Below, piece after piece: positions 7,985 through 16,842 of a stretch of DNA of 41,405 nucleotides. The stretch covers positions 1 through 41,405 of the forward strand of contig DUMB01000019.1 in NCBI GenBank assembly GCA_012840085.1, given 5' to 3'. Origin of the DNA: Clostridiaceae bacterium (GTDB lineage Bacteria > Bacillota > Clostridia > Acetivibrionales > DUMB01). Each line of letters opens with the position of its first letter. Within the stretch, counting starts at the first letter, position 1. Under the pieces are notes generated by a model, which was not told where the DNA came from, ran no database searches, and saw only the letters and a list, made by a program, of their open reading frames with translations. A program made the translations under genes and the position numbers.

Positions 7985-8998
7985 TCAGACAATGCTGGTT
8001 ATCGAGTCTCTAATCAATACCTCTGTCTTTAGCCTGAACATAGATGGATAATTGCTCATGTCGCCCTTTAGCCTTTTTAACATAATGTTTGCCGCAGTCT
8101 CCCCAATTTGCTGCATTGGCTGTACTACTATTGAAAGTGTGGGCTTTACAATCTTCGCCATTTGAATATTGTCAAATCCAATAATTGAAAGTTCGTCCGG
8201 TATGCTTACGCCTCTTTCATTTATTGCCATTATTGCGCCTAAAGTCATTTCATAATTGGTCACATATATAGCTGTAGGCCTTGATTCCATATCAAGCAAT
8301 TCGTTCAGCAATCTGTAACCGCTGTCAATCTGGTAATCTCCATACTTTATCAGTTCAGGATCTATTTCTATCGAATAGTCCTCATGAACCCTTAAATATC
8401 CTTTAAGCCTTTCCTGGGATGTATATACGTCTTTTGAACCGCAAATTATGCCAATTCTCTTATGTCCTCGGATTATAAGCTGCTCTATTGCATTGTATGA
8501 AGCATTCAGGTTATCAACCAACACAACATCGCAATTTACATCTTTTAGCGGTCTGTCCAGCAAAACCACCGGAATATTCTTTTCAAGTACTCTTTTTATA
8601 TGCTCTCCGTTATTTGAATATGGCATGGTTATTATGCCATCCACCATTTTGCTTAACAGAAATTCAGTTTTCTCCTGTTCCAATTTTCTATTTTCTTTAC
8701 AATCACAAATAATGGTACTGTATCCGCTTTGTATAAGTATGCTTTCTATATGTGAAATTATGCTGGTGATAAAAATATTCTCCAAACTTGGAATAAGGAC
8801 TCCTATTGTCATTGACTTGTTTGTCTTAAGTCCTCTTGCAATTTCATTCACTTTAAAATCAAGTACCTTTATTGCTTCTTCTATTAAAATTTTATTCTTC
8901 TCAAGAACATTGCCACCGTTAATATATTTTGAAATTGTTGCTATTGAAAGTCCGGTATATTTTGCAACATCTTTTATAGTTGCTGCTATGTCAATCAC
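7985..8998 (-). CDS. LacI-family transcriptional regulator
   Basis: A 337-residue repressor-type protein. Residues about 7-60 carry the LacI helix-turn-helix and hinge: TIKDVAKYTGLSIATISKYI, then KVNEIARGLKTNKSMTIGVLIP. Residues about 62-330 are the periplasmic-binding-like sensor domain, which in this family binds a sugar or sugar phosphate. The start is uncertain. GTG at 8998 is the only standard start before the DNA-binding domain, yet it overlaps the strong ribosome site AGAAGGTG. That site would be better spaced for the ATA codon at residue 4. Operators with the AAACGTTT core lie before its own gene, the catabolic operon and the importer, so I infer it controls all three. Confidence 0.9.
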   Translation of the reverse strand: MIDIAATIKDVAKYTGLSIATISKYINGGNVLEKNKILIEEAIKVLDFKVNEIARGLKTNKSMTIGVLIPSLENIFITSIISHIESILIQSGYSTIICDCKENRKLEQEKTEFLLSKMVDGIITMPYSNNGEHIKRVLEKNIPVVLLDRPLKDVNCDVVLVDNLNASYNAIEQLIIRGHKRIGIICGSKDVYTSQERLKGYLRVHEDYSIEIDPELIKYGDYQIDSGYRLLNELLDMESRPTAIYVTNYEMTLGAIMAINERGVSIPDELSIIGFDNIQMAKIVKPTLSIVVQPMQQIGETAANIMLKRLKGDMSNYPSMFRLKTEVLIRDSITSIV

Positions 8999-9006
8999 CT
9001 TCTATC

Positions 9007-9061
9007 GCTAAACGTTTCACTCTTTAATTACATTCTAGCAGAGTGGTATATTTATTGTCAA
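9007..9061 (-). promoter_or_regulatory. Promoter and operator of the LacI-type gene
   Basis: On the minus strand TTGACA (9061-9056) and TAGAAT (9037-9032) are separated by 18 bases. The operator GCTAAACGTTTC at 9007-9018 would lie just downstream of the predicted transcription start, a typical position for autorepression. Confidence 0.7.
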
Positions 9062-9122
9062 TAGTATAGATTACTCCGGGATAGTTTATTTATATATTGA
9101 AAAGTAAAATAACTTCGTAAAA

Positions 9123-10733
9123 TTAACAGCGGACTAAACTTTCCCTTAGTTCGTTTGGAGCCATTTTGAAGCGTTTTTTAAAGCAATAACTAAAGTATTG
9201 CGGGTCAGAGTATCCTACTGCTTCAGCAATCTCATATATTTTCATACTGGTACTGCAGATAAGGGCTTTCGCCTTTTGCATCCTCAATTCGGTAAGGTAA
9301 TTTACAAAAGTGGTTCCCGTCTCTTTTTTGAAAAGTGCCCTGAAATAGCTGGAACTTAAGTGCAGATGTTGGCTTACCGCATCCACTGAAATGTTAAAGT
9401 CCGCATAGTGCTCATGTATATAGCATTTGGCCTCCTCAATAGATGCCGAACAATTATTCCTGCGATTTTGCGAGATGTTTTCCATTAAACTGAAGCACAC
9501 ATTTAATACCGTATCCTTCAACTGCTTGACTGTCTTTAAGTCCAAAATCTTACGAATATCTCCAAGACGCAGCAGCTCCTGGGTATCCAGTCCAATGCTT
9601 TCAGCTTCGCGGACAATGCAGATTATGATACTGATAACATAACTTCTCAACTGATCTATATTGGTTCGACACGCCACATCTTTTATCAAGGTATCTATCA
9701 TTTGGATAATCTCATCCCTGTTATTTGCCTTAATACAGGCAAGTAATTGAAGTTCTTTCTCTTTATTAAATACTGGCGTATTATGTCTTTGCGGTTCAAT
9801 ATCATTGATAAAAATAACGCGGTTTGTACCAATTGCATAGCGGTATCCCAATGCAGAAATTGCTTCATTATAGGACCTGTGAATGCTGTTATAGCTATGG
9901 CAAATGTTACCCACACCTATTGATACGGTAAAATCCAGGTACTTTTCAATATAAGCCCGGATTTCTTCGAGCACAGTTACAACTTTATCCTTCCAGTACC
10001 TTTCACTGGCATTTTTTGCATTCGTTAACAGTGCAACAACACGACCATCGCCTAAAATTGCCGAGCCTATCTTCCTGTCTTCCAATATCTCTTTCGTGAT
10101 GCTATACACCGCAAAGTTCATCAGACTTGCTGATTCATCCGACCAATCCCCGCTATAATTACCGTCTTCCATTATGACGGCTACCTGGAACTGTTTGCTT
10201 GCAAGATAATCAAGTCTCAAAAGCTCTACTTTTTTTGCGGCCTCGGCATTATTCACCTCGGTGGTAAGAAGACTGTTCAAAAATGCATTCTGCAGCATTG
10301 ATTTATTCTGATAATAGAAATTTTCCAACAATGTCATGTTGCGATTTTGCAAACGCTCCTTGTCCAGAATTTCCTTCATTTCCTTCAGACAAGTTAACAT
10401 ATTTTGTGCGGTGACAGGCTTTAAAATATACTTTGCCACTTTTAGATCAATCGCCTGCTGTGCATAGTTGAAATCATCATATCCCGTTAAGAAAATTATC
10501 TTTACTGTCGGAAAATCATTTTTCATTTGACGCGCCGCATCAATGCCACTTATAAAAGGCATATCAATATCGGTAATAACAAGATCAGGCGGGTCTTTCT
10601 CTACCATCTCCAGCAATTCATGTCCATTGGCACAGCAGCCCACCATTTCAAATCCGTATTTTTCCCATTGAACCAGCTTTGTGATATTATTTCGTACCAA
10701 TGCCTCATCATCCGCAAAGATCAGCTTGTACAT
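9123..10733 (-). CDS. YesN-like response regulator with AraC-type DNA-binding domain
   Basis: A 536-residue two-component response regulator. Residues 1-120 are the receiver domain: acidic pair DD at 8-9, phosphoacceptor D55 in LVITDIDMPF, and the conserved lysine in YILKPV. A middle region (about 130-400) is of the kind found between receiver and output domains in YesN proteins. Residues about 435-536 form an AraC-type double helix-turn-helix with ISVDAVSQHLHLSSSYFRALFK and IYEIAEAVGYSDPQYFSYCFK. ATG at 10733 has GGAGG 7 bases upstream. The best partner is the YesM-like kinase about 12 kb away in the same locus, which has no regulator beside it. The 21-bp direct repeats before the importer promoter are a natural candidate target. 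Confidence 0.92.
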   Translation of the reverse strand: MYKLIFADDEALVRNNITKLVQWEKYGFEMVGCCANGHELLEMVEKDPPDLVITDIDMPFISGIDAARQMKNDFPTVKIIFLTGYDDFNYAQQAIDLKVAKYILKPVTAQNMLTCLKEMKEILDKERLQNRNMTLLENFYYQNKSMLQNAFLNSLLTTEVNNAEAAKKVELLRLDYLASKQFQVAVIMEDGNYSGDWSDESASLMNFAVYSITKEILEDRKIGSAILGDGRVVALLTNAKNASERYWKDKVVTVLEEIRAYIEKYLDFTVSIGVGNICHSYNSIHRSYNEAISALGYRYAIGTNRVIFINDIEPQRHNTPVFNKEKELQLLACIKANNRDEIIQMIDTLIKDVACRTNIDQLRSYVISIIICIVREAESIGLDTQELLRLGDIRKILDLKTVKQLKDTVLNVCFSLMENISQNRRNNCSASIEEAKCYIHEHYADFNISVDAVSQHLHLSSSYFRALFKKETGTTFVNYLTELRMQKAKALICSTSMKIYEIAEAVGYSDPQYFSYCFKKRFKMAPNELRESLVRC

Positions 10734-10775
10734 CTGCACACCTCCACTGTCTCTATTCCATTGTATCTATGTCGT

Positions 10776-10803
10776 ATTATACAATCTAATTAGATTTTAC
10801 AAA
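10776..10803 (-). promoter_or_regulatory. Promoter of the response regulator gene with palindromic spacer
   Basis: A perfect TATAAT (10781-10776 on the minus strand) lies 16 bases from TTTGTA (10803-10798). Most of the spacer is a perfect 14-bp palindrome, AATCTAATTAGATT, at 10783-10796, so a dimeric regulator could block the promoter. The sequence from 10797 to about 10900 is very AT-rich and shows no further gene. Confidence 0.55.
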
Positions 10804-10923
10804 CTTTTCTAGAGTATTATAAATTTTACTATTAATATAAATTTTACTATAGAAATTAATATATATAAATATTTTTAAGTTTTATTTCCTCCATATTTCA
10901 AAGCCAATGCCCTCGGTACCATG

Positions 10924-11064
10924 TTAATCTAAGTTTTTTATAGCAGAGGAATCTGTAAACATTCGGAAGGACGTGGAATCATCTGCAAAAACCACACAGG
11001 TAAAAGCCATAAATATAAGAATGGTAGTTAACAACAAAATACATATTGATTTTTTATTTTTCAT
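10924..11064 (-). CDS. Short secreted peptide, possibly the remnant of a larger secreted protein
   Basis: A 46-codon frame starting at ATG 11064 with AGGGGTGG about 6 bases upstream. It encodes a clear signal peptide: basic MKNKKS, a hydrophobic core, and a likely signal-peptidase cut after VVFA, leaving DDSTSFRMFTDSSAIKNLD. After the TAA the same frame stays open for 13 more codons (HGTEGIGFEIWRK) before another stop. The gene may therefore have gained a nonsense mutation or be what is left after an internal deletion. It sits between the glycosidase and the response regulator, on the same strand. I do not recognise a family. Confidence 0.5.
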   Translation of the reverse strand: MKNKKSICILLLTTILIFMAFTCVVFADDSTSFRMFTDSSAIKNLD

Positions 11065-11089
11065 AATGGCCACCCCTAAAATTGATTTT

Positions 11090-11114
11090 CTGGGAGCAGA
11101 ATTTCTGCTCCCAG
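11090..11114 (-). terminator. Strong stem-loop after the glycosidase gene
   Basis: An 11-bp perfect stem, CTGGGAGCAGA pairing with TCTGCTCCCAG around a 3-base loop, lies 35 bases after the glycosidase stop codon. The minus-strand tail is not a clean T-run (GAAAATCAATTTT). It may act as a terminator or as a 3'-end-stabilising hairpin. Confidence 0.5.
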
Positions 11115-11149
11115 ATTTTATAACATTTTGTTCATTTATCTTTATCTAA

Positions 11150-14100
11150 TTATCTTATTAACCTGCGGGCAATAAATGCTAATTCATATAATCCTATTTC
11201 TCCGTCTCCGTTTATGTCAGCCTTCTTCATTACATCCCAGCCAGAATCTCCTTCTTTTATTCCATAGTAATATGCAATAAGTCCCATGTCCCCTATATCA
11301 TATCCTGGTATATTGTTTATATCACCAGTTGTAGAAGTGATTACAAGACTCCGGAATTTATTTATCGCATCATTCAATTCAGCTATTGCCTGTGCCACCT
11401 CTTCTGATGTGACAACCGACTCTAGAACAACCTGTGCATTGGTAATCGCAGCTTTTAGTATTCTATCCTTTGTTCCCGCAGGATATTGCCCGTTTTCAAG
11501 TCCTTCCTCCGACTCAAGATAAAGTCTTAGTGCTTCGTTGATTGCTGCTTGCAGATATGTCTTATCTGCATCCACTACAACGGTGGCATTAGCGTTATCG
11601 GCATAAATTACATTTCCAAGTGCATTACCCAATACAGCACTTACTTCAATAATTCCAACTCCGGCTCCCTTGGCTTTGAACTGAATATTGAGAATATTTG
11701 CCGTATCGTTGATTACATTTTCATTTCCCAGATTTGCTATGACAAAATCTACCGTTCCTCTATCATTATCAGCATATACTTCCTGGATAACTGACCTTTC
11801 ATCTATAGAATATGCATCAACATAATCAAACAAATTTTCGTCATAGTTTATTGTTACCTTTTGAGCTGATATATTTTGTACTCCTGTCAACCCATAAGTC
11901 AGGCTGAAAGCTTCCCCATTCCTCACCGAAACAGGTCCTGTCAGTGTAGCAGCAGCAGTGTTGGTCACTGTTACGTTCGCTATTGCTTTTATTGAAGTTC
12001 CATAAACAGTGCCCTCTACTGTGAAGTTACCTTCCCGGGCATATAACAGCGGATTAATGTCATCCCAGATAACACCCTCATTTCTGATAGTTCCGTCATC
12101 AGTTACAACTGATACAAACTGTGGTAATTCAGGAGTTATTCCAGCAGGAGTTATGACATCAACCGGATTGACACTCTCTATGCGCGGTGACAGCACTTCA
12201 ACGTACTCACAATACGTATCAATGACAGGATTACTTGAGTTTTTGGTTGCAAACAGACCAATTTGCGTATTAATTAGTTCTATATCAACTTTACCTAAAC
12301 TTATATAATTTATACCATCTAATGAATATAAGCCCTCATAGCTGTTACCTGTTTTCTTAATCCTGTGGTAGACCGTCAGAGGAAGACCCAGCGTAACATA
12401 TGATAATTGGGTTGACCCGACAGAAGTAAATGATCCGTTCCTTTCATAGCCAAATTGAACACGTATTCCTCCGTTATACTCAGTGTCTACTTTAATATAA
12501 TTATCTGCATCCTGCCATACCAGCATTGCCTGTTGCTGATAGGTTGCAGACGGTGCTTCAGGATAATAAACTTTTGATACAATATCCCAGTCACCTGCTG
12601 CCGGGCGTACAAAAACGTTCTTCCACGCGTCACCTGAGCCATATATATCATTGGTCAGGGTAGGAAGCCGCAAGCCTTTGCCCTCGTGTACTGAGTAGTT
12701 TTCCGGATCGGGATTGAGAATCGTCCAGTCACTATCTATGTTGCCATCCATAAAGTTTGAGCTTATCGGAGCATACCCTAAGGTAATATTATAAGTTTTG
12801 GATGATCCTTTAGAATATACAGTCACTCTTGTGACCCCGGGAATCGATACTGCATCTGTAATTGATACAGTCATTTCCGGGCTGCTCGGCGTAGCCTCCA
12901 CAACCGGAACAGTTGTCATGCCTCTTGGTAAAGCAACAGAGTAAGTTACAACATCTGGAGAGAATCCTCTCAACGGTTCTCCATTTATTTTGATTTCCGA
13001 TAATGAACCAAATGCATCTTTCTCATCGAAGATATTAAGATATGAGAATGTCGCGTTGAAAGACGGCGCAGATGATCCCCTTCCGTTGCAGGCAAAAGGT
13101 CCGAGCCTTGGGTTATATATATTCGCCGTTGTAGAACCCAGTGAATTAAAGTTTACTCCATCTGTGGAATAATAAGCTGTATATTTTGTCCCCGATTTTA
13201 TAAGCATGAAGTAGAAATTGCTCCCGGCTCCTACAGATACCTGTACCCGTCCAATTCTTTCACTTCCACCGTTGGCTACGTTATAAAAGCTGAAATAGTT
13301 GTTGTTTGATACCCGCTCATAAACTAGTCTTAAATAATTACTATTGTCCTCATATACTATTAGCCCGACCTGCTGGTTGTTTGCACTTAAATTATTAGAC
13401 AATGACAAGCGAGTCTTTGCAGCCCAATCTCCGCCTGCCGATTGCAAGAACAAATTCTTAATCGAACCATCAGATACATCTCCTGCCTGGCTCGAAATAG
13501 TCAATCCCTCAGAATCTAATCTATAATTTTCTTCGTTCTCATTTAAAATCGTCCAATTACTGCCCAAGCTGCCTGTTGTAAAGTCGGTATCAAGTGGTTT
13601 TCGCGTAAGAAATACAGTATATACCGCCTTTGCACTTCCAATTGAAACCTCAACAATAGCCTTACCTGGTACGTCTGTTGCCTGGGTAATGCTGACAGTT
13701 GCATTGGGATCATTGGATGTAGCCGTTACGTTGTACTCTGCCCCATAAGGAACAACCACGCTGTAGGTGTAAACGTCCGGATTGAATCCGCTGACTGGTT
13801 CCCCGCCAACCTCTAAACTGCTTAGTGTTGTATCCGCCAGTTCAAAATCAATCGTTACAGTGTTATTTTTTCTTAATGTTAAATCAATGTACTGATTACC
13901 CATTTCATCAATTTTAATATCCTGCAAGACACCATCAACTCTGGCACTGATCCATGGTAATCCGCACTGTAACCTAATAGTGTTATTATCCTTATCGGAT
14001 GTTAATTTAACGCTTGCCGACTTGGCATGTTTATCCCATACAATTTCATCTATTAACGTATTACATCTTGCTCTTAAACCGGTTATACTACCCTTAGGGG

Positions 14101-16690
14101 CATTTGAAAGCAGTGCCGGCAGAATCTCAATTCTGTCATCAAAGGAATATGCAAGAGCTTCATTTATAATGCCCGGGAAAGTGCAAGTCCAGTCAGTGCA
14201 GTAACACGAACTGCGGTTACTGTTGTGTGAGGTAATAAAAGAGCTGTAATGATAGTTGCTCTTTACTAAAGTCTTTATCGAAGTTTCCATTCCACTCACA
14301 CGTTTCAGCCTGGCCTCGATTAACGCCCTGTGCAGATGGGCATGAGACTCAGGAGCATTCCTGTTATATGCAAACCTCATGTCCAGGGCAGCTGCAATGC
14401 CGTCCAGCAATTCAGGATTATTCTTTGCTTCATGTCCAGGCCATGCAGGATAAGCGTGACTGGTATGCCTGTGACTGTAATTATCCGGCAGGGACTCATG
14501 TGCCCATTCCTGTAATGCTCCGTCGCTGTTATAGAGATATTCGGGTATCTTGCTTTCGAAGTCCTCCCAGTTGGACAGTATTTTTCTTTTTTCTTCATCG
14601 TTGGGGTATACCGCATTAAGAATTTTCCTTGCCATATACACTGAATTCTTTGCAGCCGCAATATCCATTGTCGTATTAAACGCAAGCTGGTTGACACCAC
14701 TTGGGTTGTTTTCGGGAGAGTAACCCGGTGTGAAAATATATTTTGCATTAGTATCCCCTGCCGCTATCGCATCTGAAAGTGTCGTACCATCGTCAAGGTG
14801 TAATACGCCATTTCCGTCCTCGTAGAATCTTTCGTCAACATACTGCATCCAGAAATTCATATTTTTATACAGGATAGGGTATAGTATGTCTTTTTCCAGG
14901 TCAAAATAACCGTTATCTTTAATTCTCTCGACATCATCATCAGTATAGTCCATCACTTCTTTAAGATTTTCGACATAAATATCCTTGCCTATAGGAACTT
15001 GACGGTTTCCGAAACACTGCCAATATTCAAATATCGGAATAATTAACCAGTCGGCTATCCCGTTTACATACAAATGCGGATAGTTGCTTAAGAAATGATA
15101 GCTTCCCGCCTGACCGGTTCCATCCACTCTCGGAGGTGCCTTGATGGCGTTTGTCATACCATAAATGTTTTTGGCGTCGGTTACCCAATCCGGAAGCATA
15201 CGTAAAATCAAATTAATATAGCCCCAACTTGCAGCTTCCATGTTCCCGGTATTAGCCCCTGCTATCTGCAGATTTACGTTAGCGTCCAAAGTAAAATCTC
15301 CGCTCCAATCCGGGAACCAGGTACCTGTCCATATTCCTCCCAAACGCGCTGTATGGTAGCCGCTTGAGCATATCAGGGCAAAACGTCCGGTGTAGTAGGC
15401 TCTTTCAACAAAGGCTTTGTTAATAGTATCCTGTGAGTTTTGCTTATTGATAAGCTCTGTATTTGTCAGCTGCCTGTCGGCTTTTTCTTCATCGGTGGAA
15501 CAAAGATCTATACGAACAGTATTAAATATGTCACCATGTATTTTCGCATGGGGGGCAAGCATTTCCTCATATGTTAACTTACCATCCTCTTTATATTTTG
15601 ATATTACATCGTCAATTTCACTGAGCAACCTATAATATAATATCCTTTTAACGTCATCTACATCATTGCATCCATTGTCTTGACGATCAACCTTTGTTAT
15701 AAGCATTATCGATTTTGTACCGGTTATAGTGAGGGCAGGCCTGCCACCTACCGTAGTTTCTTCAAAATTCGCCCCGTCAGCAATTATTCTGGTAGCCGTA
15801 CCCCAACCGCCTCGTGCAAACATTGTTTCTTCAGGGTTTTTGTTTCCTCTTCGGTTTATGACTGGATATTTCCCCACCATTCCCATTGCGTAACCATTGC
15901 TGTCCGATTCCACGAAATAGCTTGAAGTAAATTCAGCTCCAGGGTTTCCCTGCATTTGACTTATATGATCTATGCTTATTGTAATGTTGAGATCTTCATC
16001 AGCTTCCATGTGTGTTACAATTATATTGTCACTCCTTGATGCAAACGAGCGCCTGTTCCATTCGACGGTTCTATCCTCATTTTTCCATTGTACACCGACT
16101 TCACCTGTCTCATAGTTCGTATACCTGTTGTATATTTGTGTATTTGCAGTAGTAAAACTGTTATTCTTTATGCGATACTGCGCAGCCGGCTGATATGGGC
16201 GAGGCCATGTAGTGCCCCAACTGCTCACGCCAAATTGTTCCTGGGCATACTCATTTACGGCATTCATCCATGGATAGTCATTTTTCAGTACTGCTCCCTT
16301 TCTTTGCCTGTCTAAAATATGAGATATATCAGGCGTAGTATAAAGCGAATCCCTATCGGTTACAATTTTTGTGTTATTAAATATGAAAACATCTTCATTT
16401 GGGTCACAGCTTTCTATAAAGGCTATTTCGCCGTTACCGCTTACGGAACCGTCTCTCCAGTTATTGCTTCCGGAAGTTCCGATAGACTTGTAGGTATTTT
16501 CGTTAAAGCCTATAGCATCTCCTAAGCCGTATTTCCACGTTTCACCTTTAACTACATACTTCCCGTCAGCCTTATTGATTACATCAGCCTCATTGATTAC
16601 ATTAGACTCAACCGGCACCGCATAAGCCGGCAATATTGAAATAGTAAATATCAAGCTTATAATAAGTGCTATTAAACTCTTCTTTTTCAT
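11150..16690 (-). CDS. Secreted GH95-like alpha-L-fucosidase/alpha-L-galactosidase with cohesin-like, FIVAR-like and dockerin modules
   Basis: An 1846-residue extracellular enzyme with a Sec signal peptide (cut near PAYA). Residues about 45-950 resemble family GH95. The paired asparagines N471/N473 (LDANVNLQ), E728 in GALQEWAHE, SHRHTSHAYPAWPGH, and D833 in CTDWTCTFPGIINEAL match the catalytic positions known from this family. The usual QIDGNFG and NYWPAE motifs are altered. Then come a cadherin-like beta-sandwich (about 953-1035), a concanavalin-like beta-sandwich (1035-1228), a second copy of this pair (1230-1505), a bacterial Ig-like domain (1507-1583), a cohesin-like domain (1585-1708) and a FIVAR-like helical module (1709-1785). 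A C-terminal dockerin (1789-1846) ends it: its first loop lacks the Asp at position 5, and its second is canonical, DINGDGEIG. GH95 members release L-fucose or L-galactose; the substrate here is inferred. AAGGGGGA precedes the ATG. Confidence 0.85.
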   Translation of the reverse strand: MKKKSLIALIISLIFTISILPAYAVPVESNVINEADVINKADGKYVVKGETWKYGLGDAIGFNENTYKSIGTSGSNNWRDGSVSGNGEIAFIESCDPNEDVFIFNNTKIVTDRDSLYTTPDISHILDRQRKGAVLKNDYPWMNAVNEYAQEQFGVSSWGTTWPRPYQPAAQYRIKNNSFTTANTQIYNRYTNYETGEVGVQWKNEDRTVEWNRRSFASRSDNIIVTHMEADEDLNITISIDHISQMQGNPGAEFTSSYFVESDSNGYAMGMVGKYPVINRRGNKNPEETMFARGGWGTATRIIADGANFEETTVGGRPALTITGTKSIMLITKVDRQDNGCNDVDDVKRILYYRLLSEIDDVISKYKEDGKLTYEEMLAPHAKIHGDIFNTVRIDLCSTDEEKADRQLTNTELINKQNSQDTINKAFVERAYYTGRFALICSSGYHTARLGGIWTGTWFPDWSGDFTLDANVNLQIAGANTGNMEAASWGYINLILRMLPDWVTDAKNIYGMTNAIKAPPRVDGTGQAGSYHFLSNYPHLYVNGIADWLIIPIFEYWQCFGNRQVPIGKDIYVENLKEVMDYTDDDVERIKDNGYFDLEKDILYPILYKNMNFWMQYVDERFYEDGNGVLHLDDGTTLSDAIAAGDTNAKYIFTPGYSPENNPSGVNQLAFNTTMDIAAAKNSVYMARKILNAVYPNDEEKRKILSNWEDFESKIPEYLYNSDGALQEWAHESLPDNYSHRHTSHAYPAWPGHEAKNNPELLDGIAAALDMRFAYNRNAPESHAHLHRALIEARLKRVSGMETSIKTLVKSNYHYSSFITSHNSNRSSCYCTDWTCTFPGIINEALAYSFDDRIEILPALLSNAPKGSITGLRARCNTLIDEIVWDKHAKSASVKLTSDKDNNTIRLQCGLPWISARVDGVLQDIKIDEMGNQYIDLTLRKNNTVTIDFELADTTLSSLEVGGEPVSGFNPDVYTYSVVVPYGAEYNVTATSNDPNATVSITQATDVPGKAIVEVSIGSAKAVYTVFLTRKPLDTDFTTGSLGSNWTILNENEENYRLDSEGLTISSQAGDVSDGSIKNLFLQSAGGDWAAKTRLSLSNNLSANNQQVGLIVYEDNSNYLRLVYERVSNNNYFSFYNVANGGSERIGRVQVSVGAGSNFYFMLIKSGTKYTAYYSTDGVNFNSLGSTTANIYNPRLGPFACNGRGSSAPSFNATFSYLNIFDEKDAFGSLSEIKINGEPLRGFSPDVVTYSVALPRGMTTVPVVEATPSSPEMTVSITDAVSIPGVTRVTVYSKGSSKTYNITLGYAPISSNFMDGNIDSDWTILNPDPENYSVHEGKGLRLPTLTNDIYGSGDAWKNVFVRPAAGDWDIVSKVYYPEAPSATYQQQAMLVWQDADNYIKVDTEYNGGIRVQFGYERNGSFTSVGSTQLSYVTLGLPLTVYHRIKKTGNSYEGLYSLDGINYISLGKVDIELINTQIGLFATKNSSNPVIDTYCEYVEVLSPRIESVNPVDVITPAGITPELPQFVSVVTDDGTIRNEGVIWDDINPLLYAREGNFTVEGTVYGTSIKAIANVTVTNTAAATLTGPVSVRNGEAFSLTYGLTGVQNISAQKVTINYDENLFDYVDAYSIDERSVIQEVYADNDRGTVDFVIANLGNENVINDTANILNIQFKAKGAGVGIIEVSAVLGNALGNVIYADNANATVVVDADKTYLQAAINEALRLYLESEEGLENGQYPAGTKDRILKAAITNAQVVLESVVTSEEVAQAIAELNDAINKFRSLVITSTTGDINNIPGYDIGDMGLIAYYYGIKEGDSGWDVMKKADINGDGEIGLYELAFIARRLIR

Positions 16691-16842
16691 AATAGGTACA
16701 ATCCCCCTTTTCTTTTTTATTAAAGTGAATACTTTGCAAGTACCTTAAGTTAAACTTTTCATTTTTACATCCTGTTCCTTTAAGCTGCTGCCTGACACCC
16801 TGCCACCTACAAAGAACTTTTGGCATTCGCGTTTACTATTAC

